In this document: positions 7,622 through 15,686 of the stretch, one piece after another | Layout of the letters: the number at the start of each line of letters is the position of its first letter | Position numbering within the stretch: the first letter of the stretch is position 1 | Assembly: GCA_017510405.1 (NCBI GenBank) | Contig: JAFWNG010000021.1 | Location: 40,244-104,243, forward strand | Length of the DNA stretch: 64,000 bases | Source of the DNA: Solobacterium sp. | GTDB taxonomy: Bacteria; Bacillota_I; Bacilli_A; Erysipelotrichales; Erysipelotrichaceae | Reading direction: 5' to 3' | Position numbers and translations under genes: made by a program | The notes under the pieces: generated by a model | Told to the model about the DNA's origin: nothing | The model's database searches: none | What the model saw: only the letters and a program-made list of their open reading frames with translations

Positions 7622-8542
7622 TTATCCGATCACACTGACCGTAATATCGTCAAACAGTTCCAGAACATCGTCCAGAGTAACTTCTGCCAGCGTAGCAGAT
7701 ACCGCTCCGGCCAGCGCGCCTGCCCACCGCAGTGCGTCTTCCCTTGCAAGACCGTCGGTCACCTTGCCGAGGAACGCCGCCAGCATGGCATCGCCCGTAC
7801 CGACTTTGTTCACCGGTTCCGCCTTCACATAGCTCATGCGGTACATGGCGTCCCGGCACATCAGGTAACATCCCTTCTCACCCAGCGGCAGAAGGATCCC
7901 GTGCAGGCCTGCGTCTTTTGCCCGCTGCAGATATTCCACGACTCTGCTTTCATCCGCTTCTTCACCAAGCAGCGCCGCCAGTTCCGCCAGCGTGCGCTTT
8001 ACCATGTCCGGATGGCATCTGCTCAGTGTTTCCAGAGACAGCTTCTCGGTGTCCAGAACGACCTGGACGCCGCGCTGATGCAGCGAATCACACAGCGATA
8101 CGATGAACTCCGCATCGAATCCTTTCATCATCGATCCCGCGATCACACAGGTATCATTTTCCCCTGCTTCCGCGAGCACATTGCGGATCTCTTCGCATAC
8201 CCGCTCATCCGCGCACGGACCTTCTCCGTTCACAGCGATCAGTGTCCCGTGATCATGCATTTTGACATTGACGCGGTTGTTTCCTTCAACACGCACTGCC
8301 CGCAGATCGATATACCGGTTTCCCTTTACCTGCTGTTCAATAAACTGTCCTGTGAAGCCGCCGAGCACAGCCACTGCGACAGACGGAATCTTCATGATGC
8401 TCAGATCCCGCGAAACATTCAGTCCCTTGCCGGCCGGCTTGAATAATTCATTCTTTGCGCGGTTTACGCCGTCTTCTTTCAGGTCTCCCTGAATTTCCAT
8501 GTAATAGTCAATTGCCGGATTCAATGTAAGTGTATAGATCAT
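7622..8542 (-). CDS. PfkB-family sugar-phosphate kinase, 1-phosphofructokinase-like
   Basis: The 306-residue protein has the PfkB/ribokinase layout: an N-terminal TLNPAIDYYM, then AGKGLNVSRDLS (first signature), the GTLIAVNGEGP strand, and the second PfkB signature VGTGDAMLAAFLG near residue 247, with the catalytic aspartate in GTGDAM. The TLNPAID start is typical of 1-phosphofructokinases and tagatose-6-phosphate kinases. No fructose PTS or DeoR regulator is adjacent, so I cannot choose between the two. It phosphorylates a sugar phosphate with ATP in the cytoplasm. The gene marks the left border of the accessory island. Confidence 0.88.
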   Translation of the reverse strand: MIYTLTLNPAIDYYMEIQGDLKEDGVNRAKNELFKPAGKGLNVSRDLSIMKIPSVAVAVLGGFTGQFIEQQVKGNRYIDLRAVRVEGNNRVNVKMHDHGTLIAVNGEGPCADERVCEEIRNVLAEAGENDTCVIAGSMMKGFDAEFIVSLCDSLHQRGVQVVLDTEKLSLETLSRCHPDMVKRTLAELAALLGEEADESRVVEYLQRAKDAGLHGILLPLGEKGCYLMCRDAMYRMSYVKAEPVNKVGTGDAMLAAFLGKVTDGLAREDALRWAGALAGAVSATLAEVTLDDVLELFDDITVSVIG

Positions 8543-8927
8543 ATCGGCACCTCTTCCTTATTATCCAGATGTTATTTGTCATTTCGTTACTCCAAGTGTA
8601 CCACAAAAACAGTGCTTCCTGACAGATGCAGAGGGTTCCTTCTTCACGGTTTCCTGCGTCTTTATTTATCAGGCAATTTCATATATCTGTATAGTATCGT
8701 GCAAATGCCCATTTCCGGCTCTTCCATCCTGCATGCATACCGGTCTATTAATAGATTAGTACCCTTACAATTACAGTGATCTGATAATTACCGGAAGAAC
8801 CAAAAATGACACTTTTGTCAGATACTGCATCTTAAAAGACAGATTATCCCGGACGCCATGATTTTTCTTCTTGCAAGAATAACTGTTTTTAATCATGGTT
8901 AATGAAAGGAGGTTTTAGTTTCTCGTC
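8543..8927. other. Intergenic region between the PfkB kinase and the recombinase
   Basis: About 385 bases without a credible gene. It should hold the divergent promoters of the kinase and the recombinase, though no pair of good hexamers stands out. A perfect 12-base palindrome, TCTATTAATAGA, lies at 8744-8755 and could be a regulator or recombinase site. An AAAGGAGG motif at about 8904-8912 is the recombinase ribosome binding site. Confidence 0.5.
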
Positions 8928-9926
8928 ATGGGAACAGGAAGTTACACAGAATTATCCCATCACCCGCCGTCCGGAATACCCGTTCCGGATGATACGGCAT
9001 CTACTCTCACATTTCGACAGGTCACGGAAATGTGTCTTGAATCGAAAAAAGACACATTGAAGCGATCCACATATAATCAGTATTGGAATCAGTGCAACAA
9101 TCATCTCTTAAATGAGATCGGCGACGAGATCTTCGCAGATCTTACAGAAGAACGTCTCAACAATCTTCTGAAAACGAAGCTTCAGGAAGGCTATCAGTTC
9201 TCTACCGTCATGAATCTCAGGACCATCCTGATGATGATCCTGAGGTACGCTATGCAGAACCACATACCTACAAACGTCACCGGTCCGCTGTTTACACCGC
9301 GATACAGGGCAAAAGAGATGCAGGTATTTACCCGCTGGGAACAGAAGCAGATCGAAGACCTGCTCTTCACCCGCAAGGATGACTACATACTTGCCGTATT
9401 CCTGTCTATGTACTGCGGACTTCGCATTGGTGAAGTATGTGCCCTTCAGTGGAAGGACATACACTTCCGAAATGGTACCCTGTCTGTAACCAAGACACTG
9501 TGCCGCATCCAGGATAACGGCACGACGTCCAAAAAGACGTACGTTGCCTCAGTACTCCCGAAGACACACAGTTCCATACGCACCATACCGATTCCAACAT
9601 TCCTGATGCCGCTGCTTCGGCAGCATCGAAAAAAAGATACTGATTATGTGATAACCGGCACTGAATGCAGTATGGAACCACGTACCTGCCTCAGACGCTT
9701 CAAGACGATCTTAAAGCACGCCAAAGTATCCAACTATTCGTTTCACGCCCTGCGGCACACCTTTGCGACCCGCTGCGTAGAGACCGGCATGGACACCAAA
9801 TCCCTGAGTGAGATCCTCGGTCATTCCACCGTGAAAATCACTCTGGACCGCTATGTTCATCCTTCCATGGATTTCAAGCGTGCACAGATCAATCGTTTGA
9901 AAAAAGTTACAAAACTTGACGTCTGA
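8928..9926 (+). CDS. Tyrosine recombinase (phage-type integrase)
   Basis: The 332-residue protein has an N-terminal SAM-like DNA-binding domain (LKRSTYNQYWNQCNNHLLNEI, residues about 44-65) and a C-terminal catalytic domain. The catalytic set is visible: arginine in GLRIGEV, HALRHTFATR (His-x-x-Arg), LGHST (second histidine) and the tyrosine nucleophile in LDRYVH. The only in-frame start is ATG 8928, 15 bases from the AGGAGG motif, which is longer than ideal. The gene points toward the vWA cassette A and lies at one edge of the island. It may have integrated the island or may invert or shuffle it; both are inference. Confidence 0.93.
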   Translation: MGTGSYTELSHHPPSGIPVPDDTASTLTFRQVTEMCLESKKDTLKRSTYNQYWNQCNNHLLNEIGDEIFADLTEERLNNLLKTKLQEGYQFSTVMNLRTILMMILRYAMQNHIPTNVTGPLFTPRYRAKEMQVFTRWEQKQIEDLLFTRKDDYILAVFLSMYCGLRIGEVCALQWKDIHFRNGTLSVTKTLCRIQDNGTTSKKTYVASVLPKTHSSIRTIPIPTFLMPLLRQHRKKDTDYVITGTECSMEPRTCLRRFKTILKHAKVSNYSFHALRHTFATRCVETGMDTKSLSEILGHSTVKITLDRYVHPSMDFKRAQINRLKKVTKLDV

Positions 9927-9946
9927 GGCAGGCAAAACCACTCACC

Positions 9947-9964
9947 TATACCCTCTTCGGTATG
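9947..9964. repeat. Short inverted repeat with six-base spacer next to the recombinase
   Basis: TATACC-CTCTTC-GGTATG forms a short near-palindrome 20 bases after the recombinase stop, in the shape of a tyrosine-recombinase core (arms around a 6-8 base spacer). A second, larger inverted repeat CTTCGGT/ACCGAAG spans 9955-10010. No matching second core was found by eye, so function is only a possibility. Confidence 0.25.
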
Positions 9965-9982
9965 CACCAAATTCGATCTTTT

Positions 9983-10150
9983 AATAAAACATTAAAGGAC
10001 ATAACCGAAGTAAAACGGAGGGGGAACCATGAAAGAAACAAAAAAAGTCTTTTCATTCCTGATGGCTGTCATGATGATCCTCGGTATGATCACGACACCA
10101 GTACAGGCAAGAGGGGGCGAATCCACTGACGGCTGGGGCTGGCCTTACGG
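9983..10150 (+). repeat. Left arm of a long imperfect inverted repeat
   Basis: The promoter-proximal region and first about 40 codons of the cassette A vWA gene are nearly the same, roughly nine bases in ten by eye, as the equivalent region of the cassette B gene on the opposite strand. Identical runs include the ribosome binding region ACGGAGGGGGAACCATG and most of the signal-peptide codons. The copies face each other about 15 kb apart. Confidence 0.7.
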
Positions 10151-13100
10151 CGGCTGGTGGTCCTGGTGGGGATGGCAGCAGCCTGAACCGGAGCCGGAAC
10201 CAGAACCGGTAGTTGAGGAAGAACCTGTAGAGGAGGAAGAAGAGGAAGAAACTCCTGCAGAAACACCGGCAGAAGAAGCACCGGAGGAGAATTCCGAAGT
10301 TGCTCCTGCTGAACAGGCTGAAGAACCGGTTCAGTACGCAGCAGGAACTCTGCCATACTCTGATGACAAGTATCAGGTATACGTAGACTGTGATGAAACA
10401 GCAGAAATTCCGGTAGGAACTCTGCCGGTAGTGACAGAATTCGCAGAAGGCAGTGAAGAATATAATGCAGCAAAAGCAGCAGTACTCGGTGATTCCGATA
10501 ATACAACAGGATTCGCTGCCTTTGATATTTCGCTGTATAACGGTGATACGCTCGATGAACCGAATCCGAACGGCAATCCTGTAACAGTCACAGTAGAACT
10601 GAAGAACCTGCCGGCTGAAGCAATCGCAGCAGCTGACACACTGGAACTCTCTCATATCAATGAAGTATCCGGTGAAACAGAAGTTGTCGCGACAGCAGAA
10701 GAGATCACCGTTACAGGTGAAGACAGCGCGACAGCAGAGTTCACAGTAGACAGTTTCTCCACATTCACTCTGACATGGGGAGAGAATGATGAGAACGAAG
10801 CAACCATCATCTGGGGATACATGAATGGCGACACATTCACAGAACTGGAAGAAGGATCCACAGTAACTCTGGATCAGACAGCGGCTACAGTAAGCATTCT
10901 CAACAGTTTTGAAGGATATTTATATCAAGGCGCTGTTTATGTTGCGTCTGGCGGAGAAATGTCAGAAGGTGTTAGTATCCAGTCCACTCTGAACAAAACA
11001 GACGATGGATGGAGCTGTGTTGCCTATAATTCAGAAGATGGCAGTGAAACAGTTACACCTATCGCAGATGGAAGCGTTATCTATGTAAACTATTTAGCAC
11101 CTGGTGAGTATACGCCGCCTACTTCAGGCGCAGGGGAAGCTACAGTTCCGAGCCCGACAACGGAAAAGACGGTTACCGATAACGGAGACGGCACATATAC
11201 AATTCAGTTGGATATCACAGGCGCTTTAGTAACTGAAGACAATTCACATTATGTTAATGTGCTGGTTATTCTTGACGCTACCCGCAGTATGAATGGTGCT
11301 AAGTGGACCAATGCTAAAGCAGCCATGAAGACATTGATCGAAACAATGACGGAAGGCGATAACGCTGCGAATGCCGGCAAAATCGATTTTGCTCTTGTAA
11401 CGTTTGGCCGTTCAGCTACAGTTACACAGAACTGGACGAAGGATAATGCTTCATTTAAGACTACATGTGCTGGTATAAATATGGTTTCCACATCAGGAAC
11501 GAACTGGGAAGCTGGTATGCGCGGCGGTCTGTATGGAGTTCTGAATAATCTTCCGGACGATGATCCAACATATGTCATCTTCCTGACTGACGGTGATCCG
11601 AACGTATATTATTCAAGCGGAGCTGATACGAACTATACCAATACCGGCACTACAAATGGTTATAGTCAAAACGCAAATACCTCAGCAAACCATTCTGCGG
11701 ATGAAGCGAAAGCAATTGCTGCAAAGACAAAACTGTACGGTATCTACTGTGGTGACAGCGGTTCAACGCCTAGCGGTGAATCATACAATCGTCTTGTCGG
11801 TGTTATCACCGGAAATGGACAAGGCGGTGTTAAAACGATTGCAGCTAATGCAGATACTATTGAATCTGAGTTCAAAGCAATTGCTGAGACGGCATTAAAA
11901 GATGTTGGCGCCTACAATGCTTCCGTTGATGACGGTGTTCCGAGCCTTGCAGGTATCAGTGCTAACGTTACCGGTCAAGCCGGCGGTTATGAGTATTATA
12001 AGAAAGAAAAGAATGAGAGTGAGTTCTCTGAATGGGCTGATGCTCCTGGTGCTGTTTACAGCAATGACAATGGTGTCACCTGGGATCTGAGCAAGGTAGG
12101 AACACTTCCTGAAGAAACTACATATCGTATTAAGTTTACAGTTTGGCCAAGCCAGGACGCGTATGACCTCATTGCCGACCTTAACAATGGACTTAAAGAT
12201 TATGATGATCTGACAGATAAAGAAAAAGCGGCTGTTACAGGCAACAAGGATGATGGTTATACACTGGTAACAAATACTCACTTAAACACAAATTATACGG
12301 TTAACGGAAAACAGTATTCAGACCAGCCGGATGATCTCCAGTACAAAGCTATGCCGCTTCCGACGAAGATGATCAAAGTTAAGAAGAACTGGCCGCAAAA
12401 CCTGCTCGATGGTTACGGTGCTGCAACATACAGAGACGAAAACGGTGTAGAACAGACTGCCACAGAGATCACATTAAACCTGCAGAAAGACGGTGCTAAT
12501 TATCTGCCGGTTACAGTGAAGGCTGATGAAAATTGGGTAAAAGACGATGTCTACGTTTCCTGCGGTAACATGTCTATCAATGCCGCTGGTGAAGTTACTA
12601 TTCACGAACCAGGACATGATTATCAGATCGTTGAACCGGCTGCCTTCTCCTATTACTGGGATCTGATCTCTGATGTATATCATCCGATGGTCATCAACGG
12701 AAAAGCTGAAATGCTGATTCTGAATGAAAAACTGACAGCTGAGGATGTTGATAACGAGACAGTATTTGAAATTAACGGTAAGTTCTACGAAAAATCTGAT
12801 GCAGATTCAAATACTCTTGAAGCTGACAACTATCGTCGTTCCAACCTGAACCTGACAAAGGTCGTTTCTACCGAAGGCGGCCAGAATGACTACTTCACAT
12901 ATACTGCGAAAGTTACCGATGCTCAGTCTTCAGATGGATATGTTTGGTTCTCTGCATGGGATCCGGAAGCCGGTGCGACAGTTAAGGCTACTGACTGGGT
13001 AGTCAGCGGTGCAACTGCAGAAGACGGCAATACAGGTTACTGGTATGCACAGAATGGTGCAACTATTACCTTAAAGATCAAAGCAGGATGGAACGTACGT

Positions 13101-14030
13101 TTCCTGAACCTGTACCATGGATCCACATTCAGCTTCGAAGAAACTGATATGCCGCAGTTCTATGAGTTTGAGAACGCTGAAGCAGATAAAAAGTATGATT
13201 TCGAGGATACAACCATTACTGATGCGGACTGGTATAAAATTGAAGACAAAGTTGTTTCCGGAAACATTATTGAACCGAATAACAGCTACACAGTTACTTA
13301 TACCAATAAGTATGAAGCCTTCTATGTATATCATTCCGGTACTGCTGTTGATGGAAATCTTGAAGTAATCGGTATGCCTGCAGCAGGAGGTACATATGAT
13401 CTGACTCAGAATCTGACTCCTAACACGCTCTATGGCGGTTACTATCTGGATTATGCAGGCAAGGGCGATTATAAAGATGACGGCATCAAGGGAACAACTG
13501 GTGTCAAATATACAGGTATGAATTACGAGTGGACCGGAGCACAGACCGTTAAGGGAACTGAGATCACTCCTGTTGCCGGTGAAACATATTACATCAAGGA
13601 AGTCCCGACATACTATCTGAGAAACTATCATCAGATCAACTACGTGAAGAGCAGCGGTAAGCTGATGGCGCTTTATCTGATCTCTGCTGTTGATGATCTG
13701 AATTATCAGGAAACAGGCTTCTATCTCCAGACAGATGATAAGAATGAGGCAACAAAAGTATTGTCTTCTCTTAAGTTCAAGAACTACGCGACAAATAAGA
13801 CAGTTACATTAAAGGCAAACTCAGTATTCAGATCATTAGGAATCACTGAAGAAGGAGAATACCTGACATATTACGATGCGACGAGTGATACTGATTACTT
13901 CAAAGTCGGTAAGTTCACAGTTGAGCCGTATTGGATCACACCGGACAGAATTACTGTGAGAGGTATCAGTAAGCGTACAATCACGATCTCATCCATGACT
14001 AAATCAGGTATTAGCAAATCAGATGACTAA
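10029..14030 (+). CDS. Giant secreted von Willebrand factor A surface protein, cassette A
   Basis: The 1333-residue protein starts at an ATG with a strong GGAGGGGG site. It has a signal peptide (residues 1-28, ending in VQA), a short Trp/Gly-rich segment (WPYGGWWSWWGW), and a Pro/Glu-rich linker (about 55-105). A beta-rich domain follows, ending in VDSFSTFTL (about 110-250). The vWA domain begins near residue 412, with a MIDAS variant D-A-T-R-S in place of D-x-S-x-S. Beta-sandwich repeats of SpaA/Cna-B-like look follow (LNLTKVV near 945). There is no LPXTG motif or C-terminal hydrophobic anchor; it ends in SGISKSDD. It is probably exported and adhesin-like, anchored by an unknown route. The small peptide gene follows after 17 bases. 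Confidence 0.88.
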   Translation: MKETKKVFSFLMAVMMILGMITTPVQARGGESTDGWGWPYGGWWSWWGWQQPEPEPEPEPVVEEEPVEEEEEEETPAETPAEEAPEENSEVAPAEQAEEPVQYAAGTLPYSDDKYQVYVDCDETAEIPVGTLPVVTEFAEGSEEYNAAKAAVLGDSDNTTGFAAFDISLYNGDTLDEPNPNGNPVTVTVELKNLPAEAIAAADTLELSHINEVSGETEVVATAEEITVTGEDSATAEFTVDSFSTFTLTWGENDENEATIIWGYMNGDTFTELEEGSTVTLDQTAATVSILNSFEGYLYQGAVYVASGGEMSEGVSIQSTLNKTDDGWSCVAYNSEDGSETVTPIADGSVIYVNYLAPGEYTPPTSGAGEATVPSPTTEKTVTDNGDGTYTIQLDITGALVTEDNSHYVNVLVILDATRSMNGAKWTNAKAAMKTLIETMTEGDNAANAGKIDFALVTFGRSATVTQNWTKDNASFKTTCAGINMVSTSGTNWEAGMRGGLYGVLNNLPDDDPTYVIFLTDGDPNVYYSSGADTNYTNTGTTNGYSQNANTSANHSADEAKAIAAKTKLYGIYCGDSGSTPSGESYNRLVGVITGNGQGGVKTIAANADTIESEFKAIAETALKDVGAYNASVDDGVPSLAGISANVTGQAGGYEYYKKEKNESEFSEWADAPGAVYSNDNGVTWDLSKVGTLPEETTYRIKFTVWPSQDAYDLIADLNNGLKDYDDLTDKEKAAVTGNKDDGYTLVTNTHLNTNYTVNGKQYSDQPDDLQYKAMPLPTKMIKVKKNWPQNLLDGYGAATYRDENGVEQTATEITLNLQKDGANYLPVTVKADENWVKDDVYVSCGNMSINAAGEVTIHEPGHDYQIVEPAAFSYYWDLISDVYHPMVINGKAEMLILNEKLTAEDVDNETVFEINGKFYEKSDADSNTLEADNYRRSNLNLTKVVSTEGGQNDYFTYTAKVTDAQSSDGYVWFSAWDPEAGATVKATDWVVSGATAEDGNTGYWYAQNGATITLKIKAGWNVRFLNLYHGSTFSFEETDMPQFYEFENAEADKKYDFEDTTITDADWYKIEDKVVSGNIIEPNNSYTVTYTNKYEAFYVYHSGTAVDGNLEVIGMPAAGGTYDLTQNLTPNTLYGGYYLDYAGKGDYKDDGIKGTTGVKYTGMNYEWTGAQTVKGTEITPVAGETYYIKEVPTYYLRNYHQINYVKSSGKLMALYLISAVDDLNYQETGFYLQTDDKNEATKVLSSLKFKNYATNKTVTLKANSVFRSLGITEEGEYLTYYDATSDTDYFKVGKFTVEPYWITPDRITVRGISKRTITISSMTKSGISKSDD

Positions 14031-14047
14031 GTTGAGAGGTGAATAAA

Positions 14048-14293
14048 ATGGCAAAAAGAAAATATATGAGTCCCGTGTTATTCACACTGGATGACGACGG
14101 CGAAGAAATTATCAGTTTCGGTGGTTCTCAGGGCACATCTGGATATGATAGTATGTTCACTTTTGAGGACGATGGACTGGAAGGTTTGTGCGGGGATTAT
14201 GACGACGTTGAGCTTGCGGAGATGGCTGGCGACGATCAGTACATTACCTGGGATGAATACTATGCTTATTTAGAGCGTCACCCAGAACCGTAA
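14048..14293 (+). CDS. Putative modified-peptide precursor, cassette A
   Basis: An 81-residue, strongly acidic peptide starting at ATG 14048 after GAGAGG; a GTG at 14039 is less well placed. The N-terminus MAKRKYMSPVLF fits the Y-x-x-P-x-L leader motif bound by RRE (PqqD-like) domains in lasso-peptide precursors. The rest contains one cysteine (residue 48), many aspartates and a C-terminal WDEYYAYLERHPEP. The cassette B peptide shares the leader pattern, a single cysteine, W-D/N-E/D-Y-x-x-Y-L/M and a P-x-P end. No cleavage site is obvious. Its position between the vWA gene and the kinase/RRE genes supports precursor status; the modified residues are unknown. Confidence 0.7.
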   Translation: MAKRKYMSPVLFTLDDDGEEIISFGGSQGTSGYDSMFTFEDDGLEGLCGDYDDVELAEMAGDDQYITWDEYYAYLERHPEP

Positions 14294-14314
14294 TATAGTT
14301 TGATTAATTTGAAC

Positions 14315-14350
14315 AGAATTGCGTGAGATTCAAGATTCTCACGCAATTCT
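14315..14350 (+). terminator. Terminator or attenuator between the peptide and the enzymes, cassette A
   Basis: A near-perfect hairpin, AGAATTGCGTGAGA paired with TCTCACGCAATTCT, lies 22 bases after the peptide stop. The following T tract is broken (TCTGTTTT), so partial readthrough into the kinase gene is likely. This is a common way to make more precursor than enzyme. Confidence 0.7.
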
Positions 14351-14392
14351 TCTGTTTTGATGATCTCTATACTTTTGAACAATGGAATTAAT

Positions 14393-15121
14393 ATGTATAC
14401 ATTAAAACTTGGCAGCTGCAGTATTACGCTCTCATTTTTGTATCCGAAAACGCATTTATTGTTTGATGACCTGAATCAGACAGATACCATCGTTTTTCCT
14501 GATATCTATCTTGATCCGGATTATCTGCTGCGCAACAGATGGCTTGTGGATGGAGAAGTTCCTGAAGAAACGCTTGAATTCCATTGTCTGATGCTTGCAT
14601 GTGGTAATTACATCCTTCAATATGATCACGCTCTGTTTCATGGTGCGTGCTTTCTCTGGAAAGACAAAGCATGGATCTTTACAGCTCCCAGCGGCACCGG
14701 AAAAACGACACAGCTGCGCAACTGGATCAGAATGTGGCGTAAAGAGATAAAGATACTCAACGGTGACAAGCCTGTCATAGAGTGCAGGAAGGATGGGAGC
14801 GTCATCGCCTCTTCTTCACCCTGGAAAGGAAAAGAGAATATAGGTAAACCAGGGCTGTCTGCTCCTCTGGGCGGCATTATTCTTCTATCTCAGGGAAAGA
14901 CAAATAAGATCAGCAGAATGACAGCCCAGGATAGCGTCATGCCCTTGATCACAGAGTTTGTCGCCATGCCAGAAACGGATGAGCAGCTGATCCATCAGGG
15001 TAACATTCTGAATAAAATGCTGGATGTTACACCTGTCTGGAAACTGGTGAATACTGGTGATAAGGAATCGGCTATTCTTACGAAAAAGATACTGGAAGAG
15101 TATCTGGAGAATGTGTCATGA
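14393..15121 (+). CDS. HprK-type peptide kinase, cassette A
   Basis: The preferred start is ATG 14393 (242 residues); a longer reading to 14357 begins with TTG/ATG inside the hairpin tail. Ribosome binding is weak in both. The C-terminal half carries the HPr-kinase-like core: an early histidine in LFHGACFLW, Walker A APSGTGKTT near residues 98-106, GDKPVI, and SPWKGKENIG. It is much shorter than HprK and lacks its N-terminal domain, as do the kinases of lasso-peptide clusters that phosphorylate the C-terminal serine of the precursor. The target here is presumed to be the adjacent peptide. The stop overlaps the next start as ATGA. Confidence 0.82.
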   Translation: MYTLKLGSCSITLSFLYPKTHLLFDDLNQTDTIVFPDIYLDPDYLLRNRWLVDGEVPEETLEFHCLMLACGNYILQYDHALFHGACFLWKDKAWIFTAPSGTGKTTQLRNWIRMWRKEIKILNGDKPVIECRKDGSVIASSSPWKGKENIGKPGLSAPLGGIILLSQGKTNKISRMTAQDSVMPLITEFVAMPETDEQLIHQGNILNKMLDVTPVWKLVNTGDKESAILTKKILEEYLENVS

Positions 15122-15393
15122 ACTATAAAGCAAGAGAAGGTATCGTTCTTCTTGAGATACAGGGAGTATTCATTCTCGCAGCCACTGCAGAAGCGAGAGA
15201 ACACTGCAGATTTGTCAGGAAGATCAATGAGACCGGTGCGTTCATATGGAAACAGATCTCGAAAGCAATGTCTGTCAGGGAGATCGAAGACGCAGTGAGG
15301 AACCAGTTCAGTATCGATGATGAAATCAATATAAAGACAGATATCGAGAACTATATCTCCTGTCTTATTGAACAGGGCTATCTCATATCCTGA
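15118..15393 (+). CDS. PqqD-like RRE protein 1, cassette A
   Basis: A 91-residue protein with the PqqD fold pattern: an N-terminal beta hairpin (GIVLLEIQGVFILAATAEAREH), FVRKINETGAFIWKQI, then two helices (MSVREIEDAVRNQF, IKTDIENYISCLIEQGYL). The INETGA-x-IW motif is typical of B1/RRE proteins that deliver leader peptides to modifying enzymes. It is translationally coupled to the kinase by an ATGA overlap. It likely binds the leader of the 14048-14293 peptide. Confidence 0.85.
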   Translation: MNYKAREGIVLLEIQGVFILAATAEAREHCRFVRKINETGAFIWKQISKAMSVREIEDAVRNQFSIDDEINIKTDIENYISCLIEQGYLIS

Positions 15394-15404
15394 GGATCTA
15401 TATC

Positions 15405-15686
15405 ATGAATCAGTATTATGAAACGTTACCAGGTATCGTATTGACTTTATCCTGTCAAGAATACTATCTGATAACGTCTAAAGAACGAATGAGGATCAGT
15501 GAAGCAGGTGCTTTTTACTGGTCTTGTATACAGAATGGCATGTCCGTTGAGGAGATGCACAAAGCAGTGATGGAAGAATTCGAGATATCTGATTCGGAAG
15601 AAGCTGAAAAGGATCTGCAGTTCTTTGTAAAACTGCTTCTTGTAAAGAACCTGATCAGAGAAAGCAGGAAAAAGGTAGATGAATAA
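15405..15686 (+). CDS. PqqD-like RRE protein 2, cassette A
   Basis: The 93-residue product also follows the PqqD pattern (GIVLTLSCQEYYLITS, ISEAGAFYWSCI, MSVEEMHKAVMEEF, LLVKNLIRE) but is only distantly like its neighbour at 15118. Cassette B has a single member. It may recruit a second client, perhaps the nucleotidyltransferase or a different leader. It overlaps the start of the next gene by eight bases. The start ATG 15405 lacks a strong ribosome binding site, consistent with coupling to upstream translation. Confidence 0.75.
   Translation: MNQYYETLPGIVLTLSCQEYYLITSKERMRISEAGAFYWSCIQNGMSVEEMHKAVMEEFEISDSEEAEKDLQFFVKLLLVKNLIRESRKKVDE

Noticed and set aside
7622..8542. Fructose PTS operon
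   Set aside because: Only the PfkB kinase is present; no EIIBC or DeoR-type regulator lies nearby.
8928..9926. Prophage
   Set aside because: Only an integrase is present; no terminase, portal, capsid or tail genes occur anywhere in the window.
14048..14293. A standard lasso-peptide cluster
   Set aside because: The RRE, kinase and nucleotidyltransferase match, but no asparagine-synthetase-like cyclase, leader peptidase or typical lasso core is visible, so it cannot be called a lasso cluster.
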